Origin: an uncultured Eubacteriales bacterium | Lineage (GTDB): Bacteria > Bacillota > Clostridia > Oscillospirales > CAG-272 | Reading direction: 5' to 3' | Assembly (NCBI GenBank): GCA_934477985.1 | Contig: CAKSOR010000074.1 | Location: 1-9,397, forward strand | Length of the DNA: 9,397 bases | In this document: positions 1 through 4,412 of the stretch, in pieces | How positions within the stretch are numbered: position 1 is the stretch's first letter | Layout: each line of letters begins with the position of its first letter | Translations under genes and position numbers: made by a program | The notes under the pieces: model-generated | What the model saw: only the letters and a program-made list of their open reading frames with translations | What the model was told of the DNA's origin: nothing | Databases searched by the model: none

Positions 1-340
1 GTCCCTGATAGTAGGTGTGGAACGCCGCGGTGTTCTCGCCGGAGACAAGATAGTCGGTGATGTCGATGTCGACGTAGTAGTACCTGAAATCGAACGCCGG
101 AGCGGGTCCCTGCGTGACGAACTTTCCGTTTATGTAGAGTTGGACGTAGTCGTCGGCAGTCAGTCTGATGACGACGCGCCCGCCGTCATAATTGAACTTC
201 GTCCGGAAGAGGACGTGCAGGTTCTCGGGCATCTTTCCGCGCTCGGGGGATTTCGAAAGCTGCCTGTGCCAGAGCGCGACCGGCTCGTAGCCGGACAGGA
301 CGGGGTGGGTTATCGGTTTGCCTTTGAAAATAGTTTCCAT
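1..340 (-). CDS. GH78-type alpha-L-rhamnosidase, N-terminal fragment (runs off left edge)
   Basis: This is an open minus-strand frame starting with ATG at 340-338 and continuing without a stop to base 2, so only the first 113 residues are present. An AAGGAG at 345-350 lies four bases upstream and fixes the start. The fragment begins METIFKGKPITHP and contains a beta-sandwich segment with LTADDYVQLYINGKFV (about residues 60-75), GPAPAFDFRYYYVDIDITDYL (about 79-99) and AAFHTYYQG at the edge. The pattern of substrate-like 'YINGK', 'G P', 'Y.D.DIT.YL' resembles the galactose-binding-like N-terminal domain that precedes the catalytic barrel in many GH78 alpha-L-rhamnosidases; the neighbouring complete GH78 has a comparable stretch. 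No signal peptide is present, so a cytoplasmic enzyme is expected. It begins 54 bases after the preceding rhamnosidase gene in the same direction, so they are probably co-transcribed. The family call rests on the non-catalytic domain only; another glycoside hydrolase with such a domain is possible. Confidence 0.68.
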   Translation of the reverse strand, partial: METIFKGKPITHPVLSGYEPVALWHRQLSKSPERGKMPENLHVLFRTKFNYDGGRVVIRLTADDYVQLYINGKFVTQGPAPAFDFRYYYVDIDITDYLVSGENTAAFHTYYQG

Positions 341-344
341 GATT

Positions 345-350
345 CTCCTT
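345..350 (-). promoter_or_regulatory. Ribosome binding site deciding the start of the left-edge gene
   Basis: CTCCTT on the plus strand reads AAGGAG on the minus strand, four bases before the ATG at 340. The spacing is short but the match is strong. It supports a gene start here in the frame that stays open to the window edge. Confidence 0.7.
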
Positions 351-360
351 CAGTCGGGCA

Positions 361-385
361 GGACAGCACTTTTCGGGGGCTGTCC
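361..385 (-). other. Intercistronic inverted repeat between the two rhamnosidase genes
   Basis: GGACAGC (361-367) and GCTGTCC (379-385) are perfect 7-base complementary arms around an 11-base loop, lying in the 54-base gap between the two rhamnosidase genes. No T-run follows on the minus strand, so it does not look like an intrinsic terminator. A transcript-processing or stabilising stem is plausible, but a chance repeat cannot be excluded. Confidence 0.4.
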
Positions 386-394
386 GGAAGTAAT

Positions 395-2575
395 TCAGAT
401 AGTGAATTCCCACAATCCGCTATCGAGCCTGCGATTCAGTCCGGGGAGTCTGAGTTCAGCATACAGCATCATAGGGATTTTTATCGAAAGCCTGATCCGC
501 CCGTTGTCCCGACGCCATCCGACTCTTATATTGCCCCTCTGCGTGGAGACGCTGCCCTCAACCGAATCGAGCTTTTCCGGGAATACCGGCTCGATTATAA
601 AAATCTTTTTTGTGAACAGCCTCTCGTCGCGCTTTATGCCGAGCAGCGCGTTCTGAAACCACGCGACCGGGCAGGAGAACATGTGGTGGTTCTTCGAGGC
701 GTTGTCGACCCACATCTCGTGGAGCGTCGTCGCGTCGTAATCGTCGAACCACTCGCGGTAGGACGGGTGTCCGGTCGCGGTCAGCAGCTCGAACGCCTCG
801 TCGTTGAATCCGCAGATCGTGCAGGCGTTCAGGATGTACTGCATTCCGAGCATTCCGACGTTGAAGTGCATGTCGTACTTCTCGAGCGCCTCGCGGAACT
901 GCGGCTTCAGCGCGTCAAGGTCTCCGATTCCGAGCGCTATCGTCATCGCCGACGAGGTCTGCTCGGTCATCGTCAGCCTTCCGTCCTCGCCGATGTAATG
1001 CGCCTTGAAGCTCTCAGTGTAGAATTTCTCGCGCTCAAGATGCTCCGATGGGTCAGCACCGACGATTTCCGCCGCCTTCGCCGCCATGCGCAGGAACTTG
1101 ATCATTAAAAGCGTACAGGTGAATTCGAGCGGCACGGGCATCTGATTCTTCGCGTCGCGCGGAAGCGCCCAGTCGGGAAGTCCGTGCGAGACAAGTCCGT
1201 CGACCGCCTTACCCTCGAGAAAAGCGAGGTGGCGCTTCATGTACGGATAAGCCTCAAAAATCAGGCTGTTGTCGCCGAAATACTGGTAATAGCGCGTCGG
1301 AATCTCGAAGAGTATTCCGGTCGAGACCGGTCCGCTTCCCCAGGCGTAGCCCCAGCCATACGTCGGGACGATTCCGGGCAGGTCGCCATCATCCTTCATC
1401 GCGTCGAGAATATCGTGCATCCACTTTTTGTAGAACCCGCGCGTGTCGTAGTTCTGCATAGTCTGCTCGCAGGACGCCTGAGCGTCGTTGAGCCAGCCTA
1501 ACTTCTCGCGGGTCGGGCAGTCGGTCAGCGAATAGAACATGTTCGACAGCGTCGACATCCGCGCAAAACGCCAGATCTTGTCGAGCGTAGGGTCTGAGCA
1601 GGTGAACCAACCGGTACGCCGGACGTCCTGATGGACAAATTCCGCCGTGAGGTCATCCGGATTTGGCTCATATCCGAAGCCGGAGACAATCGCGTAGCGG
1701 AAACCGGAATAGCTGAAACACGGCTTCCAGTCGAGCGGCTTTTCACCCGATTTCACCTCGACGAACTGCGTCTCGCCGTCCTTGTAGTAGTTCGAGATCG
1801 AGTTGTCCCGACGCTCGCCGTCCTCCCCGATCTCCTCGGCGTAGGTTACATGCACCGAAGTCTCGGGTCTGAGCTTCACTCTGACATATCCGGACATGTT
1901 CTGCCCGAAGTCGAATACATACGCGCCGCGCGGATTCTTCCACATCTTCACACAGCGGTAATGCGCGGACTCGCGTATCGGCTCGGACGGACAGAGCGTC
2001 AGCTTACCCGCCGGAGGCTCGGTGATGACCGCGTTTTTCCACTTTGAGTCGTTGAAATCCGACTTCATCCAATCATTGGCGAAGTTCGCGTCGTATTTCT
2101 CGCCGAGTCTCAGTTCGTTGAATCTGACCGGCGAGGACGCGGTGTCGGTGAGCCAGCTCTCGTCGCTCTCTATTATTGCAGTGTGGTCGTAATACAGGAG
2201 CTCGAGTCTGAACGCGAACTTCGGAGCATCGCGCCAGTCGGCTTTGTCGAAGTCCCATGAGGTGTGGAGAGACTCGTTGTAGAAGCCGTTGCCGAGCATG
2301 ACGGCGGCGATACGCGTGCCTTCATCGAGGTACTCGGTAACATCATATTCTGTATACCAGACCGTCTTGCGGTAGTCCGAGACCGGCGAGACGAACAAGT
2401 CGCAGCTCTCCCAGCCGCCGACAAAGACCTTTCCGATTCCGAGCGCCGCAAATGACAGCTTAGCCGAGACAAGCCCGGGTTTAACCGAAAATGAGCGTCT
2501 GAACATCGGCGCGGGAGCTTCGGTGCGGTAGTCCTTTATGTAGGGCTCGGGCGACTTTATGAATTTCATGTTCAT
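395..2575 (-). CDS. GH78 alpha-L-rhamnosidase, cytoplasmic
   Basis: A 726-residue protein expected to hydrolyse terminal alpha-L-rhamnose from oligosaccharides or glycosides, with inversion of configuration. Residues ~1-110 form an N-terminal sandwich-like domain (FVGGW near 51-55, NGFYNE 96-101). A second sandwich carries the family motif VFDFGQNMSGY (220-230). The alpha/alpha-barrel starts near TGWFTCSDPTLDKIW (321-335) and includes DCPTREKLGWLNDAQ (352-366), where Glu357 aligns with the GH78 general acid. TTLHEMW (616-622) places Glu620 as the presumed general base, followed by SKNHHMFS (627-634). A short C-terminal sandwich ends the protein. There is no signal peptide, so it should act in the cytoplasm on imported substrate. 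At 726 residues it is short for the family, because it lacks extra N-terminal modules; it is not truncated. The ATG at 2575 overlaps the upstream isomerase stop as ATGA, suggesting translational coupling; an in-frame ATG two codons later (2569) is the alternative start. GH78 membership is firm; exact linkage specificity is not readable. Confidence 0.93.
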   Translation of the reverse strand: MNMKFIKSPEPYIKDYRTEAPAPMFRRSFSVKPGLVSAKLSFAALGIGKVFVGGWESCDLFVSPVSDYRKTVWYTEYDVTEYLDEGTRIAAVMLGNGFYNESLHTSWDFDKADWRDAPKFAFRLELLYYDHTAIIESDESWLTDTASSPVRFNELRLGEKYDANFANDWMKSDFNDSKWKNAVITEPPAGKLTLCPSEPIRESAHYRCVKMWKNPRGAYVFDFGQNMSGYVRVKLRPETSVHVTYAEEIGEDGERRDNSISNYYKDGETQFVEVKSGEKPLDWKPCFSYSGFRYAIVSGFGYEPNPDDLTAEFVHQDVRRTGWFTCSDPTLDKIWRFARMSTLSNMFYSLTDCPTREKLGWLNDAQASCEQTMQNYDTRGFYKKWMHDILDAMKDDGDLPGIVPTYGWGYAWGSGPVSTGILFEIPTRYYQYFGDNSLIFEAYPYMKRHLAFLEGKAVDGLVSHGLPDWALPRDAKNQMPVPLEFTCTLLMIKFLRMAAKAAEIVGADPSEHLEREKFYTESFKAHYIGEDGRLTMTEQTSSAMTIALGIGDLDALKPQFREALEKYDMHFNVGMLGMQYILNACTICGFNDEAFELLTATGHPSYREWFDDYDATTLHEMWVDNASKNHHMFSCPVAWFQNALLGIKRDERLFTKKIFIIEPVFPEKLDSVEGSVSTQRGNIRVGWRRDNGRIRLSIKIPMMLYAELRLPGLNRRLDSGLWEFTI

Positions 2576-3144
2576 TCCGGCTTTTCCTCAAGTTTGAGGT
2601 CATAGTCGCCGAGATGCTTTACCTTGAAGCCGTTCTTTTTGTACTCCTCATAGTCGAACGCCTCGAGCTCGTCAATGGCGAGCTTGTGGAACTCGTAGAA
2701 GTTGTGCCACCACTCGTAGCCGCTGCCAAGCGAGTTGCCGAGATAAGCGTCGGCGATGTCGCAGCCCATCTTCGGAGCGACGTAGAAAGCGCCCATCGCG
2801 AGGACGTTGACGCCGTTTCCGGTGATGGCTCTCAGAGCCGCGGGAACGCTCTCGACGACTCCGGCGTGGACATGCGGGCACTTCGAAGCGGCGATGTGGA
2901 TTCCCATTCCGGTGCCGCAGAAGATAAGAGCGCGCTCAAACTCACCCTCCGAGATCATCGAGCCGACTCTGAGTCCTATGCGGTGGAACATGAGGTCGGT
3001 GTCGTTCGGGTCGGAATCGGCTCTGACGCCGACGTCGGTGATCTTCCAGCCTTTCTTCTTGAGATGCTCGACGACAGCCTCCTTGAGCGGGTAGCCCGCG
3101 AAATCAGCTCCTACTAAGAGTTCCTTGTTCTTGATGGTTTTCAT
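2572..3144 (-). CDS. RpiB/LacA/LacB-family sugar-phosphate isomerase, divergent
   Basis: A 190-residue cytoplasmic protein of the family that interconverts aldose and ketose phosphates (ribose-5-P isomerase B, galactose-6-P isomerase). It begins with a Rossmann-like strand and loop, LLVGADFAGYPLKE (9-22), then ITDVGV (35-40), the active-site core LIFCGTGMGIHIAASK (73-88) with Cys76 matching the RpiB catalytic cysteine, and NVLAMGAFYV (113-122), C-terminal to which the family usually makes a dimer helix. Two features differ from classical RpiB: the first loop reads D-F-A-G instead of D-H-x-G, and the usual R-x-H-N-D stretch before NVLA is GNGVN (109-113). It is also about 40 residues longer than the typical ~150, with an acidic/aromatic tail. 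The true substrate is therefore uncertain and may not be ribose-5-phosphate. The start has AAGGAG at 3153-3158, eight bases upstream. It follows the repressor gene by 40 bases and overlaps the rhamnosidase gene, so a role with the glycan-derived sugar is inferred. Confidence 0.87.
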   Translation of the reverse strand: MKTIKNKELLVGADFAGYPLKEAVVEHLKKKGWKITDVGVRADSDPNDTDLMFHRIGLRVGSMISEGEFERALIFCGTGMGIHIAASKCPHVHAGVVESVPAALRAITGNGVNVLAMGAFYVAPKMGCDIADAYLGNSLGSGYEWWHNFYEFHKLAIDELEAFDYEEYKKNGFKVKHLGDYDLKLEEKPE

Positions 3145-3164
3145 GATATTTTCTCCTTATATTT

Positions 3165-3184
3165 TTTCCGCTTGCGGGCGGAAA
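3165..3184 (-). other. Small hairpin between repressor gene and isomerase gene
   Basis: TTTCCGC (3165-3171) and GCGGAAA (3178-3184) pair perfectly around a six-base loop, immediately after the repressor stop codon and just before the isomerase ribosome binding site. On the minus strand it is followed by A-rich sequence, not a T-run, so it is a weak terminator at best. It could lower readthrough or mark an RNA processing point separating repressor from enzyme expression; that role is inference. Confidence 0.45.
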
Positions 3185-4177
3185 TTATTTCGTTGTTTTT
3201 CTCCTGACCAGCTCAGTCGGGAGGCGGATGAGCTCGGTCGCGACCTGCTCACTGCCGATCATTTTGAGTATGGCGGCAACAGTCCGCCCGGCGAGCTCGC
3301 CGATGTCCTGCCGCACCGTCGTCAGCGGAATCGCCGAGGCTATCGAGAATATCGAGTCGTCAAAGCCCGTGACGCTCACCCTTCCGGGGACGTCGACGCC
3401 GGCGGTGATGAAGCGGTTTACGACTCCGAGCGCCACATAGTCGTTGACGCAGACGACCGCGTCGGGAATATTATCAAGGAGCTTCCCCGCGGCTTCGAAA
3501 GCCGACGTGTGATCGACTTCGGGGAGCTCGACAAGCTCAACGCTGACCTTTCCGCCGACCGTCTTCAGAAAAGCCTCGGTGCGGCAGTCAATCGTCCAGA
3601 CTCCGGATCTTCCGGTCATGTAGACTATCCGCTCCGGCGAGTCCGCGAGGATCAGGCGGGTCATGTCAGCCATCCCGCCGGGGAGATCGCAATAGACGCA
3701 GTTCATTTCGTCCACATAGGTCGTCGCGCAGATTGTCGGTATCGCGGCGGCTGAAAGGAGCTTCCGCGACTCCGACAGGTCAGCCGGGCGGTTGAGCGGA
3801 ACATAGACGATGCCCTCGACTCTCGAGGCGATCATGTCGCGTATCGCGCGCGCCTCCTTGTCCGTCGAACCCGACGAGATGAAGATCGACAGCGAATAGC
3901 CGCTCTGAGCCATCCGGTCTGACAGGCACTTGACAAAAGACGAATAGTAAATATTCTCGATGTCGGGAACGACGAGTCCGATGACGCCGCTCTTGCCCGA
4001 CACGAGCCGCTTCGCGTAGAGATTCGGGACATAGCCGAGCTCCTTCGCGGCTTTTCTGACCCTCTCGCGGGTCTCATCCTTTACCAGCGGACTCCCGTTG
4101 AGCGCCAGCGACACCGTCGCCTCCGACATGTCGATATACCGCGCGACATCGCTTATTGTCACTGCTTTCTTTCCCAT
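3185..4177 (-). CDS. LacI-family transcriptional regulator
   Basis: A 330-residue DNA-binding regulator of normal LacI/GalR length. The helix-turn-helix is at residues 7-28 (TISDVARYIDMSEATVSLAL), followed by GYVPNLYAKRLVSGKS with the hinge-helix leucine at Leu58. The periplasmic-binding-protein-like effector domain starts with SGVIGLVVPDIENIYYS (63-79) and shows the family landmarks CRTEAF (198-203; Arg199 at the usual sugar-contacting place), AVVCVNDYVALG (240-251) and VSVTGFDDS (267-275). It probably represses in the absence of a sugar or sugar phosphate released by the linked glycosidases; the effector cannot be read from sequence. The ATG at 4177 has GGAGG (4183-4187) five bases upstream. 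It is the first gene of the leftward operon and diverges from the alpha-mannosidase gene. A strong promoter and a CG-centred palindrome lie in its leader, suggesting autoregulation. Confidence 0.95.
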   Translation of the reverse strand: MGKKAVTISDVARYIDMSEATVSLALNGSPLVKDETRERVRKAAKELGYVPNLYAKRLVSGKSGVIGLVVPDIENIYYSSFVKCLSDRMAQSGYSLSIFISSGSTDKEARAIRDMIASRVEGIVYVPLNRPADLSESRKLLSAAAIPTICATTYVDEMNCVYCDLPGGMADMTRLILADSPERIVYMTGRSGVWTIDCRTEAFLKTVGGKVSVELVELPEVDHTSAFEAAGKLLDNIPDAVVCVNDYVALGVVNRFITAGVDVPGRVSVTGFDDSIFSIASAIPLTTVRQDIGELAGRTVAAILKMIGSEQVATELIRLPTELVRRKTTK

Positions 4178-4189
4178 TCGTTCCTCCGG

Positions 4190-4203
4190 TTAAAACGATT
4201 TAA
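4190..4203. promoter_or_regulatory. Candidate LacI-type operator in the repressor leader
   Basis: TTAAAACGATTTAA is a 14-base palindrome symmetrical at 12 of 14 positions with a central CG, as is typical of operators bound by LacI/PurR-family proteins. It lies about 20-35 bases downstream of the expected transcription start of the repressor gene and directly abuts the ribosome binding site. Binding there would block the leftward transcript, consistent with autorepression of the whole operon. No second obvious copy was found near the divergent or the rightmost promoters. Confidence 0.6.
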
Positions 4204-4230
4204 ACTAGCGGCGCGTTTTGCCGCAGGTAA

Positions 4231-4260
4231 ATTATACCACATAACGCTGTCGACTGTCAA
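4231..4260 (-). promoter_or_regulatory. Strong SigA-type promoter for the leftward operon
   Basis: On the minus strand a perfect TTGACA (plus-strand 4255-4260) is followed after 18 bases by a perfect TATAAT (plus-strand 4231-4236). The -10 is preceded by TGTGG, giving an extended -10 (TGTGGTATAAT). Transcription would start near 4224, giving a leader of about 47 bases that holds the candidate operator and the ribosome binding site. Confidence 0.85.
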
Positions 4261-4286
4261 TCGGCAGAGTGGATAAATTATCGCGA

Positions 4287-4319
4287 ATATTTTTGTGCAT
4301 ATCGTACAGCGAAAAATAT
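4287..4319. promoter_or_regulatory. AT-rich dyad upstream of the mannosidase promoter
   Basis: ATATTTTT (4287-4294) and AAAAATAT (4312-4319) form perfect 8-base arms separated by 17 bases, ending about 27 bases before the -35 of the rightward gene. The position fits an activator or a second repressor site, or an AT-rich upstream promoter element. It has no central CG, so it does not resemble the operator at 4190. Function unproven. Confidence 0.3.
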
Positions 4320-4345
4320 CCTTGAGAAAAAAGCCTCGATTAGTA

Positions 4346-4377
4346 TTGACAAATGCACAGATTTATGGTAGTATAAT
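4346..4377 (+). promoter_or_regulatory. Promoter of the alpha-mannosidase gene
   Basis: TTGACA at 4346-4351 and TATAAT at 4372-4377 are both perfect but 20 bases apart, longer than the usual 17. An overlapping TAGTAT at 4369-4374 gives a 17-base spacer with a weaker -10. Either way transcription begins about 25-30 bases before the ATG at 4413. The unusual spacing may mean reliance on an activator. Confidence 0.65.
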
Positions 4378-4390
4378 TGCATACAGCAAT
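4376..4390. promoter_or_regulatory. Short dyad at the mannosidase transcription start
   Basis: ATTGC (4376-4380) and GCAAT (4386-4390) are perfect 5-base arms around ATACA, centred at 4383, where transcription should start. A repressor bound here would block initiation. The arms are short, so chance is a real alternative. Confidence 0.3.
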
Positions 4391-4400
4391 ATGTTTTCTG

Positions 4401-4405
4401 AGGAG
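4401..4405 (+). promoter_or_regulatory. Ribosome binding site deciding the mannosidase start
   Basis: AGGAG lies seven bases before the ATG at 4413. A longer in-frame reading from TTG at 4377 is possible on paper, but that codon overlaps the -10 element and would not be in the transcript, so the ATG at 4413 is chosen. Confidence 0.85.
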
Positions 4406-4412
4406 AAAGAAA

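Noticed and set aside
17..1108. A 363-codon plus-strand open frame at the left edge
   Set aside because: It is antisense to the partial and complete rhamnosidase genes, crosses both, and shows no recognisable domain; it is a by-product of codon bias.
4208..4224. GCGGC/GCCGC inverted repeat in the repressor leader as a second operator or attenuator
   Set aside because: The arms are only five bases, GC-rich, and not centred on CG; no T-run follows. Weak compared with the palindrome at 4190.
4295..4311. A CG-centred operator around ATATCGTACA upstream of the mannosidase promoter
   Set aside because: Bases flanking the CG are not complementary on the two sides, so it lacks the symmetry expected of a LacI-type site.
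4377..4412. Longer mannosidase start at TTG 4377
   Set aside because: The codon overlaps the -10 element, so it would precede the transcript start. AGGAG before the ATG at 4413 is a far better signal.
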